This document shows positions 30,775 to 42,654 of a stretch of DNA of 64,000 bases, one piece after another (position 1 is the stretch's first letter; the number at the start of each line of letters is the position of its first letter). This stretch comes from Leifsonia sp. 1010. Its GTDB lineage: Bacteria > Actinomycetota > Actinomycetes > Actinomycetales > Microbacteriaceae. The stretch is from positions 124,001-188,000 of the forward strand of contig NZ_JAVDSL010000003.1 in the NCBI RefSeq assembly GCF_031455295.1. The letters are read 5' to 3'. Position numbers and translations under genes: made by a program. The notes under the pieces are model-generated. The model saw only the letters and a program-made list of their open reading frames with translations, ran no database searches and had not been told where the DNA came from.

Positions 30775-33699
30775 TTACGCGGCGCCCCGGGCGGACTCGC
30801 CCTGCAGGATCTCCTTGAGGAAGAAGCCGGTGTGGCTGCCCGGGGTCTCGGCGACCTTCTCGGGTGTGCCGGTCGCGATGACCTCTCCGCCGCCGGCGCC
30901 GCCCTCCGGACCCATGTCGATGATCCAGTCGGCCGACTTGATGACGTCGAGGTTGTGCTCGATGACGATCACCGTGTTGCCCTTGTCGAGCAGGCCGTTC
31001 AGCACCAGCAGCAGCTTGCGCACATCCTCGAAGTGGAGACCCGTCGTCGGCTCGTCGAGCACGTACACGCTGCGGCCGTTCGACCGGCGCTGCAGCTCGG
31101 TCGCGAGCTTCACGCGCTGCGCCTCGCCGCCGGAGAGGGTCGTCGCGCTCTGCCCGAGCCGGACGTAGCCGAGGCCCACGTCGACGAGGGTCTGAAGGTA
31201 GCGGTGGATGGCCGAGATCGGGCGGAAGAACTCCGCCGCCTCGCTGATCGGCATGTCGAGCACCTCGGCGATGTTCTTGCCCTTGTAGTGCACGGACAGG
31301 GTGTCGCGGTTGTACCGCGCTCCCCCGCACACCTCGCACGCGACGTAGACGTCGGGCAGGAAGTTCATCTCGATCTTGATCGTGCCGTCACCCGAGCACG
31401 CCTCGCAGCGTCCGCCCTTGACGTTGAAGCTGAACCGGCCGGGCAGGTAGCCGCGGGTCTTCGCCTCCGGCGTCTCGGCGAACAGGTTGCGGATGCGGTC
31501 GAAGACGCCGGTGTAGGTCGCCGGGTTCGACCGTGGGGTGCGGCCGATGGGCGCCTGGTCGACGTGGACGACCTTGTCGAGGTTCTCCAGACCGGTGACG
31601 GTCCGGTGCTTCCCCGGCACCTTGCGGGCGCCGTTGAGCTTGTTGGCCATCACCCGGTACAGGATGTCGTTGACCAGCGACGACTTGCCCGAACCGGAGA
31701 CACCGGTCACCGCTACGAACGTGCCGAGCGGGAAGTCGACCGTGACCTTCTTCAGGTTGTTGGCCTCCGCATCCACGACGCGGATCATCCGCTTCTTGTC
31801 GACCTTGCGGCGCTTGGACGGGATGGCGATCTCGCGCCGGCCCGCGAGGTAGTCGCCGGTCAGCGAGTCCGTGTTCGTGAGCAGGTCGTCGTAGGAGCCG
31901 GAGTGCACGACGTGGCCGCCGTTGACACCGGCGCCGGGGCCGATGTCGACGATCCAGTCGGCGGTGCGGATGGTGTCCTCGTCGTGCTCGACCACGATCA
32001 GCGTGTTGCCGAGGTCGCGCAGGGCGACGAGCGTGTCGATGAGACGCCGGTTGTCACGCTGGTGCAGGCCGATGCTGGGCTCGTCGAGCACGTACAGCAC
32101 GCCGGTCAGGCCGGAGCCGATCTGGGTCGCCAGGCGGATGCGCTGCGCCTCGCCGCCGGAGAGGGTGCCCGCCGCGCGGGCCAGGTCGAGGTAGCTGAGG
32201 CCGACCTGGATGAGGAAGTCGAGCCGGACCTTGATCTCGCGCAGGACCTGGGCGCCGATCTTCTGCTCGCGCTCCGTCAGGTGCAGCTTCTCCATGAAGT
32301 TGCGGGCGTCGCTCAGGCTGAGCAGCGACGCATCGGCGATGCTCTTGCCGTGGACCAGCACGGCGAGCACCTCGGGCTTGAGCCGCTTGCCGCCGCAGAC
32401 GGGGCACGGCACCTCGCGCAGGTACTCGGCCCAGCGGGCGCGCTGCGTGTCCGTCTCGGCCTGCAGGTACTGGCGCTCGATGTACGGCACGACGCCCTCG
32501 AAGCCGGAGGTGTACGACATCTCGCGGCCGTAGCGGTTCTTCCACCGCACCTTGACCTCGAAGTTGTCGCCGTGCAGCACCGCGTCCCGGACGTTCTGGG
32601 GCAGCTTCTTCCACGGCGTCTTGAGCGAGAACTTGAGGTCGCGGGCGAGGCCGTCGAGCAGCTTCTCGTAGTAGTTGAAGAGACCCTTGCCCTGCGTGGT
32701 CCACGGCACGATGACGCCCTCGGCGATGCTGAGCTCGTCGTCGCCGAGCAGGAGCTCGTCATCCACCGACATGCGCGTGCCGAGGCCGGAGCACTCGGGG
32801 CACGCGCCGAACGGGGCGTTGAACGAGAAGGTGCGCGGCTCGATCTCGGTCAGCTGGATCGGGTGGCCGTTGGGGCACGACAGCTTCTCGCTGAAGTTCT
32901 GCCAGGCCGCGGGCCCCTCACGATCGACGTAGTTGACCTGCACGAGACCGTCGGTCAGGCGCAGCGCCGTCTCGAGGGAGTCGGTCAGCCGGCCGAGGAT
33001 GTCCGGGCCGGCGACGAGGCGGTCGACGACGACCGAGATGTCGTGCTTGTACTGCTTCTTCAGCGTCGGCGGGTCGGAGAGCTGGATCTGCTCGCCGTCG
33101 ACCAGGGCGCGGGAGTACCCGCTCGCCGCGAGCTCCTTGAAGAGGTCGACGAACTCGCCCTTCTTCTGCGACACCACCGGGCTGACGACCATGTAGCGGG
33201 TGCCGGGCTCGAGCTCCATGAGCTGGTCGGCGATCTGCTGGACGGTCTGACGCTGGATGCGCTCCCCGCAGATCGGACAGTGCGGGACGCCGATGCGCGC
33301 CCACAGCAGACGCATGTAGTCGTAGATCTCGGTGATCGTGCCGACCGTCGACCGCGGGTTGCGGTTGGTCGACTTCTGGTCGATCGACACGGCAGGGCTG
33401 AGGCCCTCGATGAAGTCGACGTCCGGGCGGTCCACCTGGCCCAGGAACTGCCGGGCGTAGGCGGACAGCGACTCGACGTAACGGCGCTGCCCCTCGGCGA
33501 AGATCGTGTCGAACGCGAGCGACGACTTGCCGGATCCGGACAGGCCCGTGAAGACCACCATCGAGTCGCGCGGGATCTCGAGGTCGACGTTGTGCAGGTT
33601 GTGCACGCGTGCCCCGCGCACGCTGAGGTGCGACCCCGTCACCCTGCTGATGTTGCCGGATTCGCCGACCCGATCGCTGTTCACTCGCCCGCTGCTCAC
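30775..33699 (-). CDS. uvrA: Excinuclease ABC subunit A
   Basis: A 974-residue damage sensor. Two ABC ATPase halves: [14 protein letters not shown] near residue 50 and [11 protein letters not shown] near residue 660, with [12 protein letters not shown] and [12 protein letters not shown]. Zinc knuckles [14 protein letters not shown] and [14 protein letters not shown] are intact. The start is uncertain: GTG 33699 has GGAG 10 nt upstream, while GTG 33684 and GTG 33642 are possible; the conserved part begins at [17 protein letters not shown] LexA box lies 70 nt upstream. Confidence 0.94.
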   Translation of the reverse strand: MSSGRVNSDRVGESGNISRVTGSHLSVRGARVHNLHNVDLEIPRDSMVVFTGLSGSGKSSLAFDTIFAEGQRRYVESLSAYARQFLGQVDRPDVDFIEGLSPAVSIDQKSTNRNPRSTVGTITEIYDYMRLLWARIGVPHCPICGERIQRQTVQQIADQLMELEPGTRYMVVSPVVSQKKGEFVDLFKELAASGYSRALVDGEQIQLSDPPTLKKQYKHDISVVVDRLVAGPDILGRLTDSLETALRLTDGLVQVNYVDREGPAAWQNFSEKLSCPNGHPIQLTEIEPRTFSFNAPFGACPECSGLGTRMSVDDELLLGDDELSIAEGVIVPWTTQGKGLFNYYEKLLDGLARDLKFSLKTPWKKLPQNVRDAVLHGDNFEVKVRWKNRYGREMSYTSGFEGVVPYIERQYLQAETDTQRARWAEYLREVPCPVCGGKRLKPEVLAVLVHGKSIADASLLSLSDARNFMEKLHLTEREQKIGAQVLREIKVRLDFLIQVGLSYLDLARAAGTLSGGEAQRIRLATQIGSGLTGVLYVLDEPSIGLHQRDNRRLIDTLVALRDLGNTLIVVEHDEDTIRTADWIVDIGPGAGVNGGHVVHSGSYDDLLTNTDSLTGDYLAGRREIAIPSKRRKVDKKRMIRVVDAEANNLKKVTVDFPLGTFVAVTGVSGSGKSSLVNDILYRVMANKLNGARKVPGKHRTVTGLENLDKVVHVDQAPIGRTPRSNPATYTGVFDRIRNLFAETPEAKTRGYLPGRFSFNVKGGRCEACSGDGTIKIEMNFLPDVYVACEVCGGARYNRDTLSVHYKGKNIAEVLDMPISEAAEFFRPISAIHRYLQTLVDVGLGYVRLGQSATTLSGGEAQRVKLATELQRRSNGRSVYVLDEPTTGLHFEDVRKLLLVLNGLLDKGNTVIVIEHNLDVIKSADWIIDMGPEGGAGGGEVIATGTPEKVAETPGSHTGFFLKEILQGESARGAA

Positions 33700-33768
33700 T
33701 CGCTCTATTCTCCGCCATCCATGCTGGGAAATCGGGGCTGTTCGCCCACCGCGCACCCGTTCGCCAGG

Positions 33769-33784
33769 TCGAACGTGTGTTCGA
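33769..33784. promoter_or_regulatory. LexA (SOS) box upstream of uvrA
   Basis: TCGAACGTGTGTTCGA matches the Gram-positive SOS box CGAAC-N4-GTTCG with both half-sites perfect, plus the outer T/A pair seen in actinobacteria. It is 70 nt before the uvrA start and about 100 nt from the preceding gene. uvrA should be induced by DNA damage. Confidence 0.9.
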
Positions 33785-33883
33785 TTCTACCCTGGATGGC
33801 GCGGTCATCCCGTGCAGGCTCGAGCCTAGGCGCGACCACCGACATTCCAACCCTCGACGGCTGGATGAGCGGGCTCACGCTGC

Positions 33884-34468
33884 TCAGCGCGGCGCGCGGC
33901 GGAGCAGAACGGGGAGCAGCAGGCCGACCAGCGCGGCGAGGGCGATGCCGGAAACGGCCGCGAGGACAGGCACGCTCGACGCGGTGCCCGCGCCACGGAC
34001 CACGAACAGGACGACGGCGGCGAGTTGGGCCGGCACCTGAATGAGCACGAAGCGACGCAGAGAAGGAAGCAGCACCGCGGGCTGGAGGCGGGCGGCGGCG
34101 GGCAGCGCCAGCATCCATCCGCCCAGCAGGTGGAGGGCGTGGGCACCAGCGATCAGGCCCAGCACTCGCGGAGTCAGCGTGCCCGGCTCGACGAGGGAGG
34201 ACAGCAGCAGCACCCCGATGAGCACCCAGGCGGTCAGCCAGCGCGGCCGCCACACCGAGACCCCGACCAGGAGGGCGGCGATGCCCGTCCACGGGCCCTC
34301 GGGCACGCCCACCAGCACGAGCACCAGCGCGATCGCGGCGAAGAGCACGCGCACCGACCAGGCGGGGACGGTCCGTACGCCGAGCACCGGCGCCGGCGTC
34401 GACGACCCGGATGGTGTGCCGACCAGGGTCGCGGGCCTGTTCACCGGCCGCGCGTCGTCGCGGCTCAC
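33884..34468 (-). CDS. Membrane protein of the MoxR/DUF58 block
   Basis: A 194-residue protein with about five hydrophobic helices (from residue 36 on) after a polar 30-residue N-terminus. I know no family for it. Its ATG overlaps the DUF58 gene stop (ATGA), so it is the last member of a five-gene operon. Predicted to lie in the cytoplasmic membrane; function unknown. Confidence 0.75.
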   Translation of the reverse strand: MSRDDARPVNRPATLVGTPSGSSTPAPVLGVRTVPAWSVRVLFAAIALVLVLVGVPEGPWTGIAALLVGVSVWRPRWLTAWVLIGVLLLSSLVEPGTLTPRVLGLIAGAHALHLLGGWMLALPAAARLQPAVLLPSLRRFVLIQVPAQLAAVVLFVVRGAGTASSVPVLAAVSGIALAALVGLLLPVLLRRAPR

Positions 34469-35781
34469 CGTCGGGCCCGTGCGGAGGCCAGCACCCGCAG
34501 CGCCGCCTCGCGCAGCGCAGCGTCCTGCCAGACGAGCAGCTCGACACCGCCCGACTGCAGCTGCTCGAGGCGGAGGGAGCGCTCGAGCTCGATGGTGCGC
34601 AGGGCCAGGCGGTCGCGGGCGGGCAGCTCGCGCCCATCCCGAGCCGGGAGCACATCGACCGCGATCACCCGGTGGCCGGCGGCACGCCAGGTGAGCGCGA
34701 GCGTCACGGGCTGATCGTCGAGGAAGGTCGACAGGACGAACACGATCGAGCCGGGGGCGAGCCGCGGAGAACGGACCCGCGTGAACGGCGCCCCGTTCGC
34801 GGCGGTCGCCTCGATCGCCCGCAGCACACGCTCCCGGTGCCGAGCGCCGGCCCGCGGAGGGAGCACGCGGCGCGACTCCCCCAGGTCGTCGAACCCGATC
34901 CGGTCGGCCGCGCCCGCGTAGGCGGCGGCGAGCGAGGAAGCGGCCTCGCGCGCGAGGTCGAGCGACGACACGGCCGGCCGCGGGTACGCACGCGACCAGT
35001 CGGCGACGACCGCGCTGACATCATCGCGGGCGTCGAGCACGAGGTGGACGGCCGCGTCCGAGGTCGCCGTCGTGCGCCGGACGTACAGGTCGACTCCGCG
35101 ACCGGCGCGCGCCGTGGCCTTCCAGTCGATGCGCCGCAGCCGGTCGCCGGGATGGAACAGGTCGATGTCGCGGAACTCGCCGCCGTCGCCCGGACGCGTG
35201 GAGATGTGCTGCCCCGTCAGCCCGAGCAGCCGCGCGGGCAGGGGGAGGCTGCGGAGGGGCGCGCGCCGGGGCCGCACCACCCGTTCGACCGCGGCCTCGT
35301 CCGTGGGTGCGCTCGCCCAGGCCGCGTCCGCGCCGAGGGCGCGCGCCTCGACCGCGGCGACGCGCTGCGGACCGGAGTGCACGATGGGAACCTCGCTCCG
35401 GAGGTCGGCGGCCGTCCGCGGGGTGACGACCGCCTCGACGGGTGTGGCGCCGCCCAGGCCCAGGCGGAGGTGCGCGGCGTCCGGACGCTGGCCGGCGGAG
35501 ACGGCGACGTGGACGCCGAGAGTCGCGTCGCCGACGGCGCCGCGGGCGGCCTCCTCAACGGTCACAGCCGTGGTGATCTCGACCGGGTCGACGGACCCGG
35601 CCGGCCGGCGGTCCCATCCCCACGCCGCGGAGAGCAGCAGCGGGATGCCGATCAGCGCCGGTTCGAGCCGGGACATGACGAAGGCGGCGACGACGCCGAT
35701 CACTCCGACCACGATCGCGCCCGCCAGCGCCGGGCTGGGCATCCACCGGACCCGCGTGGCGGTCGCTGCTCGCTCGGTCAC
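34465..35781 (-). CDS. DUF58 domain protein (MoxR-associated)
   Basis: A 438-residue protein. Two membrane helices (about residues 16-50) are followed by an immunoglobulin-like region and a DUF58/von Willebrand A-like domain, with the signature FHPGDRLRRIDWKATAR near residue 203. Such proteins work with MoxR AAA+ ATPases, probably as substrates or adaptors in building or remodelling envelope complexes. Starts at GTG 35781 with GAGG upstream. Confidence 0.85.
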   Translation of the reverse strand: MTERAATATRVRWMPSPALAGAIVVGVIGVVAAFVMSRLEPALIGIPLLLSAAWGWDRRPAGSVDPVEITTAVTVEEAARGAVGDATLGVHVAVSAGQRPDAAHLRLGLGGATPVEAVVTPRTAADLRSEVPIVHSGPQRVAAVEARALGADAAWASAPTDEAAVERVVRPRRAPLRSLPLPARLLGLTGQHISTRPGDGGEFRDIDLFHPGDRLRRIDWKATARAGRGVDLYVRRTTATSDAAVHLVLDARDDVSAVVADWSRAYPRPAVSSLDLAREAASSLAAAYAGAADRIGFDDLGESRRVLPPRAGARHRERVLRAIEATAANGAPFTRVRSPRLAPGSIVFVLSTFLDDQPVTLALTWRAAGHRVIAVDVLPARDGRELPARDRLALRTIELERSLRLEQLQSGGVELLVWQDAALREAALRVLASARARR

Positions 35782-35809
35782 CGGAACCTCGCGCCGTGTG
35801 CCGGGGCGG

Positions 35810-36859
35810 TCACGCGCGCGACTCCGCCGCCGAGCGCTGCGCCGTCCCGACCGCGGGCGGTCCCGGCACGGTGTTGACCACCTCCATGACGACCTGCTCC
35901 GCACGAACGCCGCCCGTCCACGCCTGCACCGTCAAGGTGAGCCGGTGCGCGAGCACCGGGATGGCGACCGCCTTCACGTCGTCGGGGATGACGAAGTCGC
36001 GCCCATCGAGCACGGCCAGTGCTCGCGCGACGAGGAGGAGGCCCTGCGAACCGCGCGGGGACGCCCCGACCTCGACGGACCGGTGCCGGCGGGTGGCTGC
36101 GGCGAGGCGGACGCAGTACGCGGCGATGTCCGCATCCACATCCACCGCCTCGACGCCCGCCTGCATGGCCGCGAGCGTCGCCGCGTCGATGACCGCCTCG
36201 ACCGTGGCGACCTCATGCCGCCGCGCCACGCGGGAGAGCAGGACGCGCGACTCCCCCGCCTCGTCCGGGTAGCCGACGCCGAGCCGCACCATGAACCGGT
36301 CGAGCTGCGCCTCGGGAAGCGCGTACGTGCCCTCCGACTCGATCGGGTTCGCCGTCGCGACGACGTGGAAGGGCGACGGGAGGAGGAAGCTGCGGCCCTC
36401 GACCGACACCTGCCCCTCGGCCATGGCCTCCAGCAGCGCGGACTGCGTCTTGGGCGAGGTGCGGTTGATCTCGTCGGCGAGGAACAGGCCCGTGAACACC
36501 GGTCCTGGCCGGAACTCGAAGTCGCCGCTGCTCGGCACGTACACGAACGACCCGGTGATGTCGGACGGAAGCAGATCGGGCGTGCACTGGAGGCGGCGGA
36601 AGTCGAGTCCGACGGCCGCCGCGATGCTGCGGGCGGCGAGGGTCTTGCCGAGGCCGGGCACGTCTTCGAACAGCACGTGGCCGCCCGCCAGGATCGTGGC
36701 GAAGGCGATCCGCAGCGGTTCGCGCATCCCGACCACGACGCTCCCGACCCGATCGAGCACGGCCGCGCCGAGCCGGGCGACCTCGTCGACCGGCAGCGAA
36801 GCGGATGCGTCCGACGGGGATGCGGTGGTGGTGGATGCGGTGCGGGGGTCAGCGGGCAC
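35810..36859 (-). CDS. MoxR-family AAA+ ATPase
   Basis: A 349-residue ATPase. Walker A is DVPGLGKTLAARS near residue 65, Walker B is LFLADEINRTSPKTQ near residue 125, and the sensor region VATANPIESEGTYALPEAQLDRF near residue 160 is typical of the MoxR class. It is thought to act as a chaperone for a metal or complex assembly step. GTG 36859 follows GGAG by 8 nt and overlaps the preceding stop by 11 nt. Confidence 0.9.
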   Translation of the reverse strand: MPADPRTASTTTASPSDASASLPVDEVARLGAAVLDRVGSVVVGMREPLRIAFATILAGGHVLFEDVPGLGKTLAARSIAAAVGLDFRRLQCTPDLLPSDITGSFVYVPSSGDFEFRPGPVFTGLFLADEINRTSPKTQSALLEAMAEGQVSVEGRSFLLPSPFHVVATANPIESEGTYALPEAQLDRFMVRLGVGYPDEAGESRVLLSRVARRHEVATVEAVIDAATLAAMQAGVEAVDVDADIAAYCVRLAAATRRHRSVEVGASPRGSQGLLLVARALAVLDGRDFVIPDDVKAVAIPVLAHRLTLTVQAWTGGVRAEQVVMEVVNTVPGPPAVGTAQRSAAESRA

Positions 36860-37481
36860 GGGTCGGCTCCTCGGGCGAGTGGGCGGTGGGGGTACGAGCG
36901 GTGGACAGACTGTGTTGAGGCACGAGCTGCTCGAGGCGGTCGAGCACGGCGGAGATCTGCGAGGTCCGCGGCGACGTGACGACGGACCCGCGACGGAGGA
37001 GCGCGAGGATGTCGGGGCCGAGGAGCGCTTCCAACTGCGCATCCGCCGCGCGATCCTCCAGGTCGAGCCCGCGCAGGGCGAGGGCGCGCTCGGCGACCGA
37101 ACGGAGGGCGCGCAGCCCCTCCGGCGACGCGCGGCCGCCGCGCGAGCTGAGCGACCAGCCGAGGGCGACGACATCCCGTCGCGACCCGGGGCGGAGCGGC
37201 GGCGCGGCCGGCGCCCAGGTCAGATCGGCCGCCTCGCCGAGGGCCGACAGACAGGCCGCGAACGCCAGGGCCGCCGCCCCGAGGCCGGTTGCGTGGGCTT
37301 CGTCCATCCCGAGCGACCAGGCCGCCAGACCGACCGCGACCCCCAGCAGGGCGCTCAGGATCAGACGGCGCAGTAGGCGCGGCGGGAGGCGCTTCGGGCG
37401 CGGCGCGACCCGCTGCCGGCCGTCGCCGCGCCGGGCAAGCCGCTCCGAGTGGGGCGTTCGGCGGCCGTCTCGTGTGCTCAT
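36849..37481 (-). CDS. Two-helix membrane protein of the MoxR block
   Basis: A 210-residue protein. A basic N-terminus is followed by two hydrophobic segments (residues 38-57 and about 63-80), then a soluble helical C-terminal half with many Leu and Arg. No family recognised; partners in MoxR operons are often like this. It overlaps the DUF4129 gene stop (37478-37481) and the moxR start. Confidence 0.78.
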   Translation of the reverse strand: MSTRDGRRTPHSERLARRGDGRQRVAPRPKRLPPRLLRRLILSALLGVAVGLAAWSLGMDEAHATGLGAAALAFAACLSALGEAADLTWAPAAPPLRPGSRRDVVALGWSLSSRGGRASPEGLRALRSVAERALALRGLDLEDRAADAQLEALLGPDILALLRRGSVVTSPRTSQISAVLDRLEQLVPQHSLSTARTPTAHSPEEPTRAR

Positions 37482-38221
37482 CGCCGGCCGCCTTCCCGGG
37501 TGCTCGACCGGCCGCCGGACGCGACGCTCCAGGATGCCCGCAGCGCCTCGACCGCGTCCCGGGCGGCTGCGACGTCGTCGGTGGTCACGGGCGCGCTGCT
37601 GAACCGCGCGCGCAGGTACAGGGCGAGCAGCCGGGCTGCGGCGTCGCGGTCGGCCGCCACGCGGGCGACGACGCGCGCGGCGAACTCGGCGGGCGTCTCG
37701 GCGGGGAGGCGACGGACGCCGGAATCGGCGGCGCCCTCCTCCAGCCCCACCCAGGCGGCCTCGATCGCGTCGCGCGGCTCGCGCGGTTCTGCGAGAACCT
37801 CAGCGGCGCGGTCGAGTCCGCGGCGCACCTGCTCCGGCTCGGGCTCCGGCCCCTGGTCGGCGTGCACCTCGGAGGTATCCGCCACGCCGACCGTGTCGAG
37901 CGGAGGAAGTTCGAGCGGCCGCGACGGACGGCGACGCAGGCGCCAGAGCAGCGCCAGGCCGATGATGACGGCGAGCACGACGAGCGCGACCAGCAGCCAC
38001 GAGAGGTCGATGCGGACCTCGTGCGCGGTCCCGCGCGGCGCCGGGCTGCCCGACTGCTGCGGCGCCGGCGCCTGCGTCCGGACGGGGCCGGGCGGCAGGA
38101 ACATCCGCGGCCCGCTGAACTGCGGCGCTCCCTGGAACGCCACGGCGACGAGGGCGACCGCAGCGAGCACGACGCACGCGGCGAGGGTCCATCGCCGCCG
38201 TCCGCCCGCCTTCGTGGTCAC
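37478..38221 (-). CDS. DUF4129 domain protein
   Basis: A 247-residue protein with an N-terminal helix (residues 11-28), a Pro/Ala-rich extracytoplasmic segment, a second helix (about 75-93) and a cytoplasmic DUF4129 domain with AAWVGLEEGAADSGVRRL and ETPAEFAARVV. DUF4129 proteins accompany MoxR/DUF58 and transglutaminase-like proteins. It is the first gene of the block, with no transglutaminase gene in this set. Confidence 0.82.
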   Translation of the reverse strand: MTTKAGGRRRWTLAACVVLAAVALVAVAFQGAPQFSGPRMFLPPGPVRTQAPAPQQSGSPAPRGTAHEVRIDLSWLLVALVVLAVIIGLALLWRLRRRPSRPLELPPLDTVGVADTSEVHADQGPEPEPEQVRRGLDRAAEVLAEPREPRDAIEAAWVGLEEGAADSGVRRLPAETPAEFAARVVARVAADRDAAARLLALYLRARFSSAPVTTDDVAAARDAVEALRASWSVASGGRSSTREGGRR

Positions 38222-38263
38222 CCTGCCACCGTAACCCGCGCGGACGCCCAGCGGTGCCGTCGG

Positions 38264-40330
<2,067 letters not shown>

Positions 40331-40336
40331 GTCTCC

Positions 40337-40342
40337 AGTCTA
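40337..40342 (-). promoter_or_regulatory. -10 box of uvrB (leaderless)
   Basis: TAGACT on the minus strand, 6 nt before ATG 40330. Confidence 0.55.
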
Positions 40343-40395
40343 GGAAGGACCACCGACAGTGCGGTGGGCTCTCGCTCACAGCGGAACGGCGCGGG

Positions 40396-40998
40396 TCACG
40401 GCCGCGCGCGCAGCTCCTCCCAGAGGGCGTCGACCTGCTCGAGCGTGTGCTCCAGGGTGCCACCGGTCTCGATCACGACGTCGGCGACGGCCAGCCGCTC
40501 GGCATCGGACGCCTGGGAGTGGATGCGGCGCTCGGCCTCGGCACGATCCATCCCGCGCAGCTCCACCAGCCGGGAGACGCGGGTCTGCTCGTCGGCGTGG
40601 GCGACGACCACGCGGTCGAACGGGTACTCGTTGGCGGACTCGACCAGCAGCGGGACGTCGTAGACGACGATGGCGTCGGGGTCGCGCTCGGCGGCCGCCC
40701 GGAACCGGGCCGTCGACTCCCGGAGGACGGCCGGGTGGGTGATTCCGTTGAGAGCCTGCAGTGCCTCCGGGTCACCGAAGACGATCGCCCCGAGAGCTGG
40801 GCGGTCGAGGCTGCCGTCCGGGGCGATGACGCCGTCGCCGAAGCGGCGGGCGATCTCCGCCAGCGCCGGGGTTCCCGGCTCCACCACCTCGCGGGCGATC
40901 CGGTCGGCATCCACCACGACGGCGCCGTGGGAGGCGAGACGGGAGGCGATGGTCGATTTTCCGGACGCGATCCCGCCCGTGAGTCCGATCAGCTGCAC
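40396..40998 (-). CDS. coaE: Dephospho-CoA kinase
   Basis: A 200-residue kinase for the last step of coenzyme A synthesis. P-loop GLTGGIASGKST near the start, DADRIAREVVEPGTPAL near residue 30, and VVYDVPLLVES near residue 110 are typical. GTG 40998 lies 6 nt after TAGGCT, so it is probably leaderless. It is the short form, lacking the C-terminal UPF0157 domain present in mycobacterial CoaE. Confidence 0.93.
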   Translation of the reverse strand: MQLIGLTGGIASGKSTIASRLASHGAVVVDADRIAREVVEPGTPALAEIARRFGDGVIAPDGSLDRPALGAIVFGDPEALQALNGITHPAVLRESTARFRAAAERDPDAIVVYDVPLLVESANEYPFDRVVVAHADEQTRVSRLVELRGMDRAEAERRIHSQASDAERLAVADVVIETGGTLEHTLEQVDALWEELRARP

Positions 40999-41004
40999 CT
41001 GCCC

Positions 41005-41010
41005 AGCCTA
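41005..41010 (-). promoter_or_regulatory. -10 box of coaE (leaderless)
   Basis: TAGGCT on the minus strand, 6 nt before GTG 40998. Confidence 0.55.
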
Positions 41011-41062
41011 GCCACGACGCTGTCTAACCGCGGCACGAGGCGGGACCTCCCGGAAACGACGA

Positions 41063-41090
41063 AGCGGCCGGCCCCGAAGGACCGGCCGCT
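41063..41090 (-). terminator. Hairpin terminator of rpsA
   Basis: AGCGGCCGG at 41063 pairs with CCGGCCGCT ending at 41090. The stem lies 14 nt after the rpsA stop, and a T-poor tail follows. Confidence 0.75.
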
Positions 41091-41103
41091 CGTACTCAGA
41101 TAC

Positions 41104-42546
41104 TCAGGAGTTGGAGCTGAGCTTCTCGCGCAGTGCCGCGAGCGACTCGTCGTCGGCGAGCGTTCCGCCGGCACCGGAGTCGGAGGAGTAGGTCGACGTG
41201 CCGCTGTCGGCGGCAGCCTCCTCGAGGCCCTTCGCAACCTGGCGCTTGTGCGCCTCCCAACGAGCCTGGGCGGCAGCGTACTGCTGCTCCCACTCGTCGC
41301 GCTGCGACTCGAAGCCTTCCTTCCACTCGTTGGTCTCCGGGTCGAAGCCCTCCGGGTACTTGTAGTTGCCCTGCTCGTCGTACTCGGTGACCATGCCGTA
41401 GAGCGCCGGGTCGAACTCGGTGCCCTCGGGGTCGACGCCCTCGTTCGCCTGCTTGAGCGACAGCGAGATGCGGCGGCGCTCCAGGTCGATGTCGATGACC
41501 TTGACGAACACCTCGTCGCCCACCGAGACGACCTGCTCGGCCAGCTCGACGTGCTTGCCGGACAGCTCCGAGATGTGCACGAGGCCCTCGATGCCATCGG
41601 CGACGCGGACGAACGCACCGAACGGAACCAGCTTGGTGACCTTGCCCGGTGCGACCTGACCGATCGCGTGGGTGCGGGCGAAGACCTGCCACGGGTCTTC
41701 CTGCGTCGCCTTGAGCGACAGCGAGACGCGCTCGCGGTCGAGGTCGACCTCGAGGATCTCGACGGTGACCTCCTGGCCCACCTCGACGACCTCGGAGGCG
41801 TGCTCGATGTGCTTCCAGGAGAGCTCCGACACGTGGACGAGACCGTCGACGCCGCCGAGGTCGACGAACGCACCGAAGTTGACGATCGACGAGACGACGC
41901 CCTTGCGGACCTGGCCCTTGTGCAGGTTGTTGAGGAACGTGGTGCGGGACTCCGACTGGGTCTGCTCCAGCAGCGCGCGGCGCGAGAGCACCACGTTGTT
42001 CCGGTTCTTGTCGAGCTCGAGGATCTTGGCCTCGATCTCCTGACCCAGGTAGGGGGTGAGGTCGCGGACACGGCGCAGCTCGATGAGCGACGCGGGCAGG
42101 AAGCCGCGCAGGCCGATGTCGACGATCAGGCCGCCCTTGACGACCTCGATGACCGTACCGGTAACGACACCGTCGGCCTCCTTGATCTTCTCCACATCGC
42201 CCCAGGCGCGCTCGTACTGCGCACGCTTCTTGGACAGGATGAGGCGACCCTCCTTGTCCTCCTTCTGGAGAACGAGGGCCTCGACGGTGTCGCCGACCTC
42301 GACGACCTCGCTGGGGTCGACGTCGTGCTTGATGGAAAGCTCACGGGAGGGGATGACGCCCTCCGTCTTGTAACCGACGTCGAGGAGGACCTCGTCGCGG
42401 TCGATCTTGACGACGGTGCCTTCGATGAGGTCTCCGTCGTTGAAGAACTTCAGCGTCTTTTCGACCGCGGCAAGAAAGTCCTCAGCAGATCCGATGTCGT
42501 TGACGGCGACCTGCTTGGGTGCCTTGTCGGTCGTTGCGGTTGTCAT
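41104..42546 (-). CDS. rpsA: 30S ribosomal protein S1
   Basis: A 480-residue S1 protein with four S1 domains (about residues 36-105, 123-190, 210-280 and 296-365), as usual in actinobacteria, then a charged C-terminal tail rich in Glu, Ala and Trp ending in SSDSG..EKLSSNS. It binds mRNA on the 30S subunit. Leaderless mRNAs common in this window do not depend on S1 in the usual way. A TAGACT box at 42657-42652, overlapping the previous gene's stop, may be its -10, giving a leader of about 100 nt. Confidence 0.95.
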   Translation of the reverse strand: MTTATTDKAPKQVAVNDIGSAEDFLAAVEKTLKFFNDGDLIEGTVVKIDRDEVLLDVGYKTEGVIPSRELSIKHDVDPSEVVEVGDTVEALVLQKEDKEGRLILSKKRAQYERAWGDVEKIKEADGVVTGTVIEVVKGGLIVDIGLRGFLPASLIELRRVRDLTPYLGQEIEAKILELDKNRNNVVLSRRALLEQTQSESRTTFLNNLHKGQVRKGVVSSIVNFGAFVDLGGVDGLVHVSELSWKHIEHASEVVEVGQEVTVEILEVDLDRERVSLSLKATQEDPWQVFARTHAIGQVAPGKVTKLVPFGAFVRVADGIEGLVHISELSGKHVELAEQVVSVGDEVFVKVIDIDLERRRISLSLKQANEGVDPEGTEFDPALYGMVTEYDEQGNYKYPEGFDPETNEWKEGFESQRDEWEQQYAAAQARWEAHKRQVAKGLEEAAADSGTSTYSSDSGAGGTLADDESLAALREKLSSNS

Positions 42547-42654
42547 GTAGTGGGTGCTCCGTAATGGACAGGAATCAGGCCGGTCGCGTTGTTCTTCTGA
42601 TGTGTTTCCGCGAACGGCAGGCGGATAGGGATGTCACACAAGTGACGTTCTAGT

